A stretch of DNA of 64,000 nt from Streptosporangium nondiastaticum (GCF_003011965.1 NZ_PXWG01000022.1:1-64000); one strand, 5' to 3'. Counted from the stretch's first letter, positions 24,592-33,604 are shown. A program made the numbers and translations. Notes: generated by a model from the letters alone, not told the origin.

Positions 24592-24622
24592 TATGAGCGT
24601 GGATCCGAATTCCGCTGTCCAT

Positions 24623-25404
24623 GGTCAGCAGCCATCATCTGAATCCGTTCTTGGGAATCCCGCCGGAATCCGCCGCGCCCCCCGGCCTCCCAACCGGCCC
24701 GGGTGAGACACCGGCCCTGGCGTGCCGCCGCCGTGAGGACTGGCCGCTGTCCGGCGGGCTGCCAGGCGCAATACCCCTGCCAGCGGGTTCGCCGAGGTCC
24801 TCAGACCGGACCCGGGCACCCGCCTCACGCAGGCAGCCGGGCCAAGGCCGGGTGTGGGTGGGCGCAGCGCGCGAGTGTCGGCGGTTTGGCCGCTGGCGGA
24901 TGTCTCACTGATTCCGGGGCTGTTGTGCTCGGCGAACGGTTTTTCGGGCGCTGGATTCAGTGGGAGTCACGCCAGACGTCCGTCCCGCTGCCACCAACGG
25001 CCCCGGCGGCCACCCCATCCGTTGGTCCCGCGCTCCACAGCCGTCCGCACCGCCGCACCCGGCAGGTTGAAGGGCGGTCAACGCCCTGGGACCGGCATGT
25101 CATGCAGGCGGGCGAACCTCCTGCAGCGTGGAACTGAGCATTCAGTTGGCCACACGGCCCAACTCCGGTTGTCTGGTCGTGTCGCTGGAAACTCGTCGAA
25201 ATAGCCTGCCGGGCGCGCCCGAGGAAGCCCCGTTCCTGGCTCCTGAGGGGCACTGGGGCGGAGGCTGGGCAGGGAGCCGGAGTGGGTTCCTCCCTGTCGC
25301 CGCCAGGGCCCGCAGCAGCCCGCTCAGCTCGTTGAGATATGCCATCTGACCTGGTCTTTCGCCCCGCTCGCTCCTACGATCCATCTCGGTTGAAGGGGGG
25401 CCGG
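24623..25404. other. Gene-poor stretch
   Basis: About 780 bp without a supported gene. A minus-strand frame at 25142-25345 begins M-A-Y-L-N-E-L-S-G-L-L-R-A-L but has no ribosome binding site and irregular third-position bases after 30 codons. The segment probably contains the promoter of the methyltransferase that follows. Confidence 0.35.
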
Positions 25405-26214
25405 ATGGACCGGACCGTACGCACCGTCGAGGACGTTCTCAAGCTCTTGGACGGGCTCTTCGCGTCTGAATCCGAAGCCGGCCGCTTGGCGACCGGCGAC
25501 GGCAAGGACTTCTGGGACCGTTTCTACGCCGACCGGTCACGGCAGGTCCCGTTCTTCGCGGCAAAGCCGGACGAGAACCTGGCCGCCTACCTCGACCAGG
25601 GCCTGATCGCCCCCGGCCGAGCCCTGGACTTGGGGTGCGGGCCGGGCCGCAATGCCCTGTACCTCGCATCGCACGGCTTCGAGGTGGACGCCGTCGACCT
25701 CTCCCCCGTTGCCATCGCCTGGGCCGAGGACCGGGCTCGCGAGGCTGGAGTCGACGTCCACTTCTTTTGCGGTGACGCTTTCGCTCTCCCTACCACTGAT
25801 CTGAGCGGTCCGTACGATCTGGTCGTCGACTCAGGTTGCTTGCACCATCTGCCGCCGCACCGCCGTGTCAGTTATCTGGACCTCCTCGACCGCCTTCTGA
25901 CCCCCGGGGGCCATCTCGCGCTCACCTGCTTCGCCGCCGGCGAGAAGGGAGCGGGGTCCGAGCTCCCCGACGCAGACCTCTACCGTGAACGCACGTTGCA
26001 AGGCGGCCTCGCCTACACACCCGAATCGCTGCGCTGGATCTTCTCCGACCTCACGGAGATCGAACTGCGTCGCATGCGGGAGGAGCCGCCCGAGTCAGCC
26101 CTCTTCGGCGTGACGTTCCTGTGGACCGCATTGTTCCGCCGGAACACGGCTGCGGCACCTGGCGGACGCTCTACCGCAATAGGTGACGTTCGCCCTGGTC
26201 CCGACCTTGCGTAG
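25405..26214 (+). CDS. Class I SAM-dependent methyltransferase
   Basis: The 269-residue protein has the SAM-binding motif A-L-D-L-G-C-G-P-G-R-N-A-L-Y-L-A at about residues 72-87, an acidic second-strand end V-D-A-V-D-L-S, and V-V-D-S-G-C-L-H-H-L-P-P after strand four. The substrate is not predictable; the closest layout is that of small-molecule methyltransferases related to the tellurite-resistance/UbiE types. The ATG at 25405 is preceded by GGGGGG. The last about 25 residues are polar and may come from a read-through into flanking DNA. It stands alone. Confidence 0.8.
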   Translation: MDRTVRTVEDVLKLLDGLFASESEAGRLATGDGKDFWDRFYADRSRQVPFFAAKPDENLAAYLDQGLIAPGRALDLGCGPGRNALYLASHGFEVDAVDLSPVAIAWAEDRAREAGVDVHFFCGDAFALPTTDLSGPYDLVVDSGCLHHLPPHRRVSYLDLLDRLLTPGGHLALTCFAAGEKGAGSELPDADLYRERTLQGGLAYTPESLRWIFSDLTEIELRRMREEPPESALFGVTFLWTALFRRNTAAAPGGRSTAIGDVRPGPDLA

Positions 26215-26301
26215 GCGCTCGTCCCGGCATGCTCGTTCCGCCAGGTGATTTAGCGACGGATCAGGTTACCGGGGTCGGCGCCGTGGGTTCCGGTGGGCGG
26301 T

Positions 26302-26417
26302 CAGGGCTTCGGCGTAGTCGCAGAGTGTCTGGTTCGTGATGGTCTGCCGGCTCAGCGGGGGCCTGGGAAGGTGACAGGTACGGGCTCCCAAGATCGTGGA
26401 GTTCTCTACGCCCCGTG
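26302..26417 (-). repeat. Left arm of a 116-bp inverted repeat
   Basis: The segment matches the reverse complement of 28999-29114 at 111 of 116 positions by my count. It is the 5' end of the ISAs1 element; the other arm is an inverted copy of the same end. Confidence 0.75.
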
Positions 26418-27484
26418 ATCCGAGTTGGAAGACCGTGCCTGCTGACGAGCTATCGCCGATTCCACCTGCCCTTGCCCAACTCCGCGGGCACCCCGAGGCT
26501 GTGGCCGGGGAGATCCCGGGCCTGCTGGAGCGGTTGGTCGAGGTGCCCGATCCACGAGACCCGCGAGGCGTGCGGCACGCTCTGGTGGTTGTGCTTGCGC
26601 TGACCGCGTGCGCGGTACTGGCCGGAGCGAGCTCTGTGCTCGCGGTCGGCGAGTGGATCGCCGACACCCCCTCCTCGGTCCTGGAACGCCTCGGCGTACG
26701 GCCCGATCCGCTGTTCCTGAAACGGTCTTTGCCTGCGGAAACAACGGTGCGGTGTCTGCTGGGCCGCATCGATGGTGACGCACTGGACCAGGCGGTGGGC
26801 CGCTGGCCGGCCGACCGGCGCATAAGCACCGACGGCCGACTACGTGCGCCGGCAGTCGGCGGCAAGAGCCTGCGCGGCGCCGCCAAAGCGACCGGGCGTA
26901 AAATCCATTCGCTTGCCGCCTGCGATCACATCAACGGCCTCGTCCTGGCACAGCTTGACGTGGGCGAAAAGACCAACGAAATCACCTGCTTCCAGCCCCT
27001 GCTGAAGACTGTCGCCGACCTGGCAGACACCGTCGTGACCAGCGATGCGATGCACACCCAGCGCAAGCACGCCGAGTACCTGCTCGGCCGGGGCGCGCAC
27101 TACACCGTGATCGTCAAGGGGAACCAGAAGCAGCTCCGCAAGCAGCTGAAGTCCCTTCCCTGGAAGCGGATCCCGCTGCAGGGCCGCACTCGTGGCACCG
27201 GCCACGGACGCGGCGAGATCCGTCGGATCAAGGTGTGTACCGTGAACAACCTGCTCTTCCCCGGGGCGCGTCAGGCCATGCACCTCAAGCGTCGCCGAAT
27301 CGACCGGAAGACCGGCAAGGTCAGCATCAAGACCGTCTACGCCATCACAGACCTGACCGCGGAGCAGGCCACCCCGGCCCGGCTCGCGGTGCTCATCCGC
27401 GGCCACTGGAAGATCGACTCACTCCACCACATCCGCGACGTGACTATCGCGAACCAGACATCGAGCAACTCTGCCGAAGCCCTG
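26302..27484 (+). mobile_element. Decayed ISAs1-family insertion sequence
   Basis: Imperfect terminal inverted repeats of about 35 bp (26302-26337 and 27448-27484) both end in CAGGGCTTCGGC / GCCGAAGCCCTG and share TGTCTGGTTCG further in. The transposase inside lacks its C-terminal part. I see no target duplication. Confidence 0.65.
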
Positions 27485-27598
27485 GGCCGGATAGCCGGGC
27501 AGGAACGCGACTTGGGGCTGTGGAACTCGCGGGTTCGAGGGGCTCACAAGCGGGCGGACCTGGAGCCTATGGAGTTCAGGTGTTGCTCAGCCAGGTGA
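26435..27598 (+). pseudogene. ISAs1-family transposase with lost catalytic Asp and replaced C-terminus
   Basis: The open frame of 387 codons has typical blocks: [28 protein letters not shown] and L-I-R-G-H-W-K-I-D. The conserved A-V-D-G-K-T/S-L-R-G reads A-V-G-G-K-S-L-R-G, so the first catalytic aspartate is a glycine. After H-H-I-R-D-V-T the normal C-terminal region is missing and the frame reads through the right IS end into chromosomal DNA and the end of the opposing MFS gene. It is therefore inactive although the frame is open. Confidence 0.8.
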
Positions 27599-28802
27599 GG
27601 CGGCGAGCGAAGTGAGCCCAAGCGGCCAGCACCATGAGCGTGGCGGTGAGCCCGCCGAGGGTCATGACTGTAGATGGGGAGGTCCGGTCGACAATGACGC
27701 CACCGATCAGCGCGCCAAGTGAGAAGGTCGCCTGGAAGGAGGAAGTGAAGAGCACTGATGCTGCCTCGGGTGCATCTGGCGTCGCCTTGGCGAACCACGT
27801 CTGGGAAGAGACCGGAACGGCACCGTAGGCAGTACCCCAGATAATGAGAAGCGCCACGACGCCGGCCTGCCAGCGTCCCAGGATCGGCAGCAGCAGGGTG
27901 GCAGCCGCGATCATGGCAGCCGCGAGACTGAAGGTGACTCGGGGATAGCGTGCGACCACCGCCCCGCCCAGGAAGTTGCCGACGATTCCTGCGACACCGT
28001 AGACCAGCAGGAAGACGGTGATCAGTTGCGAGTCGGCACCGGTGACCCGCTCCAGGAACGGCGTGACGTAGGTGTAGGTCCCGAAGTGTGCCAGCACGAT
28101 GAGGAAGGTCAGCAACAACGCGAAACGCGTGTTGACGCTCTTGAGCATGCCACGCAGCACATTCAGGCGAGTCGTCTGAATGGGCGGCAGTGGCGGTACA
28201 ACCAGCACGAGCATGATCAGCACACCACCCGTGAGAGCACCCATCACGACAAAAGCGGTGCGCCAGCCGGCCAGGTCTCCGATAAACGTGCCAGCCGGTA
28301 CACCGAGCACGGAACCGAGCGGTACCGCAGAGAAGATCAGTGCCGTGGCGCGGCCGACCGCCTTGGCCGGCACCAGACGCTCGGCCAATCCGGCGCCGAT
28401 CGACCAGAAGCCACCGATGACAACACCGACGACGGCACGGGAGACCAAGACAAGCCAGTAGCCGGGTGCCGCGGCGGCCAGGAAGTTTGCCACGGCCAGC
28501 AGGAGCATGAACACGCACAGCATCAGCCGACGGTCGACACGTGCCGTCGCCACGGTGACCACCGGTGCGGAGATGGCCGCAAGGAACCCGGGCATGGTCA
28601 TCATGAGCCCAGCCATACCGTCAGAGAGGGCGAAGCTGGAGCCGATCTCGGTGAGCAGACCGATCGGCAGGATCTCAGTTGTGACGATCGAGAAGATTCC
28701 CAGCATCACCGAAACCACGGCCAGCCACCCAATCAATGGAGATCGGGTCGGTAGATCTGCTCCGCCAGTGTGATGCGTGGTCGCAGTGTTCGTTGAGGCC
28801 AT
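27576..28802 (-). CDS. MFS drug/sugar efflux transporter (DHA1, AraJ/NepI-like)
   Basis: The 408-residue protein has twelve hydrophobic helices. It carries the motif-A-like loop [10 protein letters not shown] between helices 2 and 3 and motif C-like [11 protein letters not shown] in helix 5, as in the 12-TM DHA1 proton antiporters. E in V-T-T-E-I-L-P-I-G of helix 1 is typical for the AraJ/NepI/YdhP group. It exports small molecules such as sugars, nucleosides or drugs; the substrate is unknown. No regulator gene remains upstream, but an 11-bp inverted repeat lies there. Its 3' end overlaps the run-through of the ISAs1 frame. Confidence 0.9.
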   Translation of the reverse strand: MASTNTATTHHTGGADLPTRSPLIGWLAVVSVMLGIFSIVTTEILPIGLLTEIGSSFALSDGMAGLMMTMPGFLAAISAPVVTVATARVDRRLMLCVFMLLLAVANFLAAAAPGYWLVLVSRAVVGVVIGGFWSIGAGLAERLVPAKAVGRATALIFSAVPLGSVLGVPAGTFIGDLAGWRTAFVVMGALTGGVLIMLVLVVPPLPPIQTTRLNVLRGMLKSVNTRFALLLTFLIVLAHFGTYTYVTPFLERVTGADSQLITVFLLVYGVAGIVGNFLGGAVVARYPRVTFSLAAAMIAAATLLLPILGRWQAGVVALLIIWGTAYGAVPVSSQTWFAKATPDAPEAASVLFTSSFQATFSLGALIGGVIVDRTSPSTVMTLGGLTATLMVLAAWAHFARRLTWLSNT

Positions 28803-28877
28803 GGGTTCCGTCCTGTGAAGAGCCTGTCGTCTCGTGATGAGTGCAGCAGGCTCCGCACGAGGAACGCTGGCAGTTGA

Positions 28878-28912
28878 GCGACATCACCCTCGTAAGGCAA
28901 TGGTGATGTCGC
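28878..28912. promoter_or_regulatory. Inverted repeat upstream of the MFS gene
   Basis: GCGACATCACC and GGTGATGTCGC are exact reverse complements separated by 13 bp, 76 bp upstream of the MFS start codon. It could be an operator for a regulator whose gene was lost to the IS rearrangement just beyond it. Confidence 0.5.
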
Positions 28913-28944
28913 AGATCTGCTGACTCAGCGCTACAACCTCAGGG

Positions 28945-28998
28945 GCCGACCGGCGCACCACCACCGACAGCCAACTACGTGCACTGGCAGTCGACGGC
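28945..28998 (+). pseudogene. ISAs1 transposase scrap
   Basis: The bases read A-D-R-R-T-T-T-D-S-Q-L-R-A-L-A-V-D-G, the same transposase region as at about 26810-26865, here with the catalytic Asp still present. It ends where the inverted IS end (28999-29114) begins, so two IS pieces in opposite orientation are joined here. Confidence 0.65.
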
Positions 28999-29114
28999 CA
29001 CGGGGCGCAGAGCACTCCATGATCTTGGGAGCCCGTACCTGTCACCTTCCCAGGCCCCCGCTGACCCGGCAGACCACCACGAACCAGACACTCTGCGACT
29101 ACGCCGAAGCCCTG
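28999..29114 (+). repeat. Right arm of a 116-bp inverted repeat
   Basis: Inverted near-copy of 26302-26417 (about 96% identical). Together the arms enclose the ISAs1 remnant and the MFS gene, 2.8 kb in all. Confidence 0.75.
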
Positions 29115-29195
29115 GGTGGGCGGTGGGACCGCCCACTGGACCTGGCCAGCCTGAAGCCGAAGGTTCCACACCCATCGATGGACGCTCTTATATTT

Positions 29196-29217
29196 CGCTA
29201 AGAACGTTCCCTTAGCG
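29196..29217. promoter_or_regulatory. Inverted repeat next to the start of the secreted GH-like gene
   Basis: CGCTAAG and CTTAGCG flank AACGTTCC, ending 8 bp before the ATG. The position fits a repressor site, or an upstream element if the transcript is leaderless. Confidence 0.4.
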
Positions 29218-29225
29218 TCTCGTTC

Positions 29226-30251
29226 ATGATGACGCAACGTGGTGCAGTCGGATCTGTTGTCCTCACCGCCGTCGCCCTGACGGCCGGCGCCGGGGTCACC
29301 GGCGCGACTCCCGCCTCCGCCAAGGCCGCCGCCGTGTCCCACGGCAAGGTGACGGACAATCTGTACATGTCGCTCGGCGATTTCGAGGATGCCACGTCCG
29401 GCGAGAACCCGAAGGTCAAGGCCATGATTGACCGTTCGGACATCGGCGGCGTGCAGGTGGTGGTGCCCTGGAAGGCCCTTGAGGGGAAGAAGGGGGAGTA
29501 CAAGTGGTCGCGGTTGGACGCCGCCCTGAAGTATCTCCAGGACCGCCACAAGAAGCTGTTCGTCCAGGTTCAGGACCGGTTCTTCGATGTGGCCATGAAG
29601 GACGCCAATGTGCCCCAGTACGTGAAGGACGAGGGCGGGGTCGCGCCGACGGTCGATGAGAACCCTGACAATCCCACCACCCATGGGGCTATGGCCGCGC
29701 AGTGGAACAAGGATGTGCGGGCGGACTTCCAGGCCATGCTGAAGGCGATGGCGGAGAAGTTCGACGGCAAGCTCGCCGGCGTGAACCTTCCGGAGACCGC
29801 AGTAGACGTGGACACCAAGAAGGATCAGACCAAGTACACCTCGAAGTCCTACATCGATGCCGAGATCGACAACATGCGATACGGCAAGAAGGTCTTCACC
29901 AAGACGCAGTTCATCCAGTACATCAACTTCCTGCCGGATGACGACGACCACAAGCGCATGAAGGAGATGTTCGACCTCGCCAGGGACAAGAAGATCGGCA
30001 TCGGGGGGCCGGACACCCTGCCGGACCGGGAGTACCAGATGGAGAACTCCTACAAGTTCCTCCACGCATACAAGGACGCCCTCCCTCTCGTCGCGATGGC
30101 CGTCCAGGAACCCGACATCAACGCCAAGGACCCCAAGACCGGCAAGCCGTACACTCGCGAACGGTTCACGGACTTCGCCCACGACTACCTCGGTGCGCGC
30201 CACATGTTCTGGACCACCGAAGCAGACTGGCTGCAGAAGCCCGCGGCATGA
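29226..30251 (+). CDS. Secreted glycoside-hydrolase-like TIM-barrel protein
   Basis: The 341-residue protein has a signal peptide (hydrophobic residues 9-24, cleavage near T-P-A-S-A-K-A). The mature part shows the pattern of GH-clan barrels: V-Q-V-V-V-P-W-K-A-L-E after strand 2, then K-Y-L-Q-D-R-H-K-K-L-F-V-Q-V-Q-D-R-F-F, a strand with L-A-G-V-N-L-P-E-T-A-V-D whose Glu would sit at the acid/base position, and F-W-T-T-E-A-D-W at the end. Lysine and aspartate content is higher than usual for Streptomyces. It probably acts outside the cell on a polysaccharide, but the family number and substrate cannot be assigned by eye. No ribosome binding site is visible. Confidence 0.6.
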   Translation: MMTQRGAVGSVVLTAVALTAGAGVTGATPASAKAAAVSHGKVTDNLYMSLGDFEDATSGENPKVKAMIDRSDIGGVQVVVPWKALEGKKGEYKWSRLDAALKYLQDRHKKLFVQVQDRFFDVAMKDANVPQYVKDEGGVAPTVDENPDNPTTHGAMAAQWNKDVRADFQAMLKAMAEKFDGKLAGVNLPETAVDVDTKKDQTKYTSKSYIDAEIDNMRYGKKVFTKTQFIQYINFLPDDDDHKRMKEMFDLARDKKIGIGGPDTLPDREYQMENSYKFLHAYKDALPLVAMAVQEPDINAKDPKTGKPYTRERFTDFAHDYLGARHMFWTTEADWLQKPAA

Positions 30252-30380
30252 CACATGCACGAGTGCAGCTCCTCAAACCCGTGTGAGTGACCGAGCACTC
30301 CCGGGGTGACACGGCCTCGCGATGTGATCACAGCCTGGCCAGCGGGAACTGCACACCAGAGTCGCTCCCGGAATCAAAAC

Positions 30381-30421
30381 AGGCCCCGGCCACCCTCCTT
30401 CGTAGAGGGCGGCCGGGGCCT
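30381..30421 (+). terminator. Strong hairpin terminator
   Basis: AGGCCCCGGCC pairs perfectly with GGCCGGGGCCT, with a further CCCTC/GAGGG inner stem, 130 bp after the GH-like gene. No U-tract follows. Confidence 0.6.
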
Positions 30422-30904
30422 ACTGCGGCACGCGGGCGTCGGCTGGCACCCGGAGCTCGGGCCGGCAGGTGCCCTGCCATGCCGTGCGCAGCCGAAGGTG
30501 CGCGGGGCGGTGATGTCCAGTCAGAAGCACCTCACCGGCCGGATATCCAGGGCCCCACACACGCGGGGAGCAATCGAGCCGCTGCTCCAGACACGCCACG
30601 ATCGAGGGTCCATCCCCACACGAGCACGAGACAGACCACAACGACCACGCAGCACCGGCATCCCCAGCGCCGGCCAGATGCCCGCCGAGTTCCAGGGCTG
30701 CTGGCCCCTCAGCAACCCGAGACCATCGCCGAGGCCGCCCGGACGCGGGCGTCGCTGGTGGGGCACAGCGGTCCGCATCGCCGGCCCGGGAGACGTCTCG
30801 GCTGTGCCGCCTGGTGGGCTCTTCGGCCGGCCCGGGAGCCGGGGCCGATTGTCAGTGGTGGGTGAGAAGGTGAGAGCACCTAGTCGGAAAGAGGGGGAAC
30901 GGCC
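30422..30904. other. Intergenic stretch of about 480 bp
   Basis: No gene supported on either strand. The right end must contain the promoter of the vWA gene. No repeat or RNA gene was seen. Confidence 0.4.
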
Positions 30905-31945
30905 TTGTCCGGAAACCAGAACTACATCAATCACGTTGCTCTTGTGCTGGATGCCAGTTCGTCCATGTCGCACCTGAGCCGGAAGGTCATCGAAGTCGCC
31001 GACCAGCAGATTGCCTACCTGGCCCGCCGTTCGGAGGAGCTGGACCAGGAGACCCGGGTGACGGTGTACGTCTTCGCGGACAAGGTGGAGTGCGTCATTT
31101 ACGACAAGGACGTGCTGCGGATGCCGTCTTTGAAGCAGCTGTACCGGGTGGGGGGAATGACGGCTCTGCTGGCGGCCACGCTGAAGTCGCAGCGGGAGCT
31201 GGCGCAGACGGCTCAACTGTACGGTGACCACAGCTTCCTGACGTTCGTGCTCACCGACGGGCAGGAGAACGCAAGTCATCACTGCCCGGATGCCCCTGCC
31301 AGGGATCAGCAGGCACTGGTCAAGGCCGTGGCCGAGATGATCGCCACGCAGGAGGACAACTGGACGCTGGCCGTCCTTGTGCCGGATCAGATGGGCAAGC
31401 GGGAGGCCATGCAGTACGGATTCCCGAAGGAGAACATCGCCGTCTGGGACGCTACGAGCACACAAGGCCTGGAAGAGGCCGGGCAGGTCATTCAGCAGGC
31501 CACGGAGAAATTCATGGTGGGCCGCACCCAAGGCATCCGTGGATCGCGGGCGGTATTTTCCACGGGTGCGGAAGCGGTCAACAAGGACACCATCAAGGCA
31601 GCCGGTCTCACCCCGGTGAACCCGTCGGAATACCAGCTGGTTCCCGTGACTCGTGAAACCGCGATCCGGGACTGGGTCACCGAATCCGGGCACACCTACC
31701 GTACCGGCTGCGCGTTCTATCAGCTGAGCAAGACGGAGAAGATCCAGGCGCGCAAGCAGATCGCAGTGCTGGAGAAGAAGACGGACCGCGTGTACACAGG
31801 TCCTCAGGCTCGGGCCCTGCTCGGGCTGCCGGACGCGGAAGCCCGCGTCAAGCCCGACCACAACGACGACTTCACCATCTTCGTGCAGAGCACCAGCGTC
31901 AACCGGAAGCTCGTACCGCACACGCGCCTTCTGATCATGCCCTGA
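30905..31945 (+). CDS. von Willebrand factor A domain protein
   Basis: A TTG start (GAGGGGG upstream) gives a 346-residue protein. Residues 10-200 are a vWA domain: V-L-D-A-S-S-S-M (the D-x-S-x-S of the metal site), G-G-M-T-A-L for the threonine, and V-L-T-D-G-Q-E-N for the later Asp, so the MIDAS is complete. The C-terminal 140 residues contain R-K-Q-I-A-V-L-E-K-K-T and end with a strand-rich region. There is no signal peptide, so it acts in the cytoplasm, probably as a metal-dependent protein-binding module. I have the impression that similar proteins occur in Streptomyces phages and plasmids, but there are no phage genes here. Confidence 0.85.
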   Translation: MSGNQNYINHVALVLDASSSMSHLSRKVIEVADQQIAYLARRSEELDQETRVTVYVFADKVECVIYDKDVLRMPSLKQLYRVGGMTALLAATLKSQRELAQTAQLYGDHSFLTFVLTDGQENASHHCPDAPARDQQALVKAVAEMIATQEDNWTLAVLVPDQMGKREAMQYGFPKENIAVWDATSTQGLEEAGQVIQQATEKFMVGRTQGIRGSRAVFSTGAEAVNKDTIKAAGLTPVNPSEYQLVPVTRETAIRDWVTESGHTYRTGCAFYQLSKTEKIQARKQIAVLEKKTDRVYTGPQARALLGLPDAEARVKPDHNDDFTIFVQSTSVNRKLVPHTRLLIMP

Positions 31946-31991
31946 CCTCTCGGAGCGCTCCCCCCGGAGGCCGGCCCGCAGGGCAGAAGAC

Positions 31992-32029
31992 CCGGGGGCC
32001 GCGGGCAGAATCCGGCCCGCGGCCCCCGG
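31992..32029. terminator. Bidirectional hairpin terminator between convergent genes
   Basis: A perfect 15-bp stem (CCGGGGGCCGCGGGC and its complement) with an 8-base loop sits between the convergent vWA and SH3-like genes, 46 bp and 8 bp from their stops. Confidence 0.75.
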
Positions 32030-32036
32030 CCGCTGT

Positions 32037-32348
32037 TTACCAGCTCCAGTAACCGTGCGAGATCCAGCCGGACACGCCGGTGTTCACGTCGTAGACCTTG
32101 TCCCACTGGCCGTCGCCGGAGACGTCACGGTGCGCCAGGCGGTGGTCGCTGTAGCACAGGCCGACGACCGAGCTGGACGTGCTCGCGGCGGCGCGGATGC
32201 GCACGCCCTCGCCCGTGCAGTGGCCGTAGACGTCGTCGGCGTACGCCGGCGCCGCCAGAGCCGCGCCGCCGAGCGTGGCCGCGATCAGCAGGCCCGCCAC
32301 GGCACCAGCACGACGGCCCGCGCTCTTCCCCCGAATGACAGAACTCAC
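32037..32348 (-). CDS. Small secreted SH3-like protein
   Basis: A GTG at 32348 with GAGGAG upstream encodes 103 residues. Residues 1-38 are a signal peptide (R-R-A-G-A-V-A-G-L-L-I-A-A-T-L-G-G-A-A, cleavage near A-Y-A-D-D). The mature 65 residues have the bacterial SH3 pattern V-R-I-R-A-A-A-S-T-S-S-S-V-V-G and end W-D-K-V-Y-D-V-N-T-G-V-S-G-W-I-S. There are two cysteines. Such domains bind cell-wall peptides. The protein is just this one domain, so it may be a wall-binding or signalling peptide. It stands alone. Confidence 0.8.
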   Translation of the reverse strand: MSSVIRGKSAGRRAGAVAGLLIAATLGGAALAAPAYADDVYGHCTGEGVRIRAAASTSSSVVGLCYSDHRLAHRDVSGDGQWDKVYDVNTGVSGWISHGYWSW

Positions 32349-32587
32349 TTGTTGCTCCTCAGCATTGGTCGAGCCGGGACCGATGATCTTGGACCCGGCG
32401 AGACGCGAACCTATCAGCGGATGATCTTGAAAAGGGGCCCGGGACAGTTCTAAGACATGCTCATGACCAACCGGTGACAGCCCGGCGCCGCGGGCGCGCG
32501 GCTGGCTCCGCGGCCGCCCGGGACGGGCCTGCCGGCCACCCGGCCCTGTCGACCGGGTCCTGTGGACCACCCGGCCTCCGGGCAGGG

Positions 32588-33529
32588 CTACCCCGCGGTG
32601 TCCCGATGAGCCGACGGCGTCAGGCCCCGCACCCTCTTGAAGGCCGCGCTGAACGCGAACCCGTCGGCGTACCCGACTTCCCTGCCCACTTCCGCGACCG
32701 TCATTCCCGGCTCCCGGAGCCGGTCGGCGGCCAGGGCCATCCGCCAGTCGGTGAGGTACGCCAGCGGCGGCCTCCCGACCAGTGCCGAGAAGCGGCGTGC
32801 GAACGCGGTACGGGACATGCCGGCCTCGTTGGCGAGCGAGGCGACCGTCCACGGCCGGGCCGGTTCCTCGTGCAGCCGGCGCAGTACGTGCCCGATGTCC
32901 GGGTCCGCGAGGGCCCGGTAGCCGGGTGGCGGGGTGGTGCCCGGGTGTGCGAACCAGGTCCGCAGGGCCCGGACTAGCAGCAGGTCCAGGAAGCGGTCCA
33001 GGACGACCTGCTGCCCGGGCTCGTCGTGCTCGACCTCGGCGGCGATCAAGTCGAGGAGCGCGGACAGACCGGGATCCGGGCGCACGACCGCGACCGGCGG
33101 CAATGCGTCGAGCAGCGGCCGGCACAGGTCGCCGCCGACCCGGTACCCGGCGGTGACCAGCAGATCCGTGGCGCCGCCCGCCGCGTCCCCGACAGTGCGG
33201 CCGGTCACCCGCCAATTGCGGCCCGATGCCTCCGGATCGCCGACGAGCGTGCACCGGTCGTCACCGTCCACGAGCACGCGCACCGCGCTGTCCGTCCGGT
33301 CCGCGACCGTGTAGGCCGTGCTCGTCCGTACAAGCGCGACGGCGCCCGCCGGGAGTTCTACCGGTTCGCGCCCGGAAGGCAGCAGCCACGCGTCGCCGCG
33401 CAGCATCGCGTTGAGCGTCAGCGGCGCCGGATCGGTGAACCGCATCCCCCAGGGCGGCACGCTCACCGTGTTGCAGAACACCGCACCGCGCGCCCTGACC
33501 CCGGCGAGATAGTCATCAAGAAGATCCAT
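32588..33529 (-). CDS. AraC-family regulator with cupin-type sensor domain
   Basis: The 313-residue protein has an N-terminal cupin-like part (M-D-L-L-D-D-Y-L-A-G-V-R-A-R-G-A-V-F, later P-P-W-G-M-R-F and L-P-A-G-A-V-A-L-V). Two helix-turn-helix motifs follow in the last 90 residues: T-V-A-S-L-A-N-E-A-G-M-S-R-T-A-F-A-R-R-F and T-V-A-E-V-G-R-E-V-G-Y-A-D. It is divergent from an NmrA-like oxidoreductase gene with 75 bp between start codons. This arrangement is common for this regulator type and suggests that the AraC protein controls the reductase. The effector is unknown. Confidence 0.9.
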   Translation of the reverse strand: MDLLDDYLAGVRARGAVFCNTVSVPPWGMRFTDPAPLTLNAMLRGDAWLLPSGREPVELPAGAVALVRTSTAYTVADRTDSAVRVLVDGDDRCTLVGDPEASGRNWRVTGRTVGDAAGGATDLLVTAGYRVGGDLCRPLLDALPPVAVVRPDPGLSALLDLIAAEVEHDEPGQQVVLDRFLDLLLVRALRTWFAHPGTTPPPGYRALADPDIGHVLRRLHEEPARPWTVASLANEAGMSRTAFARRFSALVGRPPLAYLTDWRMALAADRLREPGMTVAEVGREVGYADGFAFSAAFKRVRGLTPSAHRDTAG

Positions 33530-33604
33530 GACTGGAACGATCACACATGGATCCGGCCGTCTCGGCCATGGATCGTCCCGCCGGGCCCCTGTTGACTGAC
33601 GGAC

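Larger units (their letters stand above)
22833..24622 (-). pseudogene. Small gene interrupted by an IS5-like element
   Basis: The 3' exon-like part (22833-23071) encodes most of an 88-residue protein, with V-E-G-A-R-Q-D-V-Y-P-S-G-M-A-L-D and R-P-F-M-V-D-T-F-H-E-V. It starts abruptly at the element's left end. Beyond the right end, 24595-24622 supplies M-D-S-G-I-R-I-H-A. Joining 24622-24595 to 23071-22833 (one copy of the TAT duplication kept) gives exactly 267 bases, one uninterrupted frame. The protein family is not recognised. The insertion separates the first nine codons from the rest, so the gene is inactive now. Confidence 0.8.

Noticed and set aside
26302-29114. A functional composite transposon carrying the MFS exporter
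   Set aside because: Both IS copies are truncated or mutated and no target duplication flanks the unit. Past mobility is possible, present mobility is not supported.
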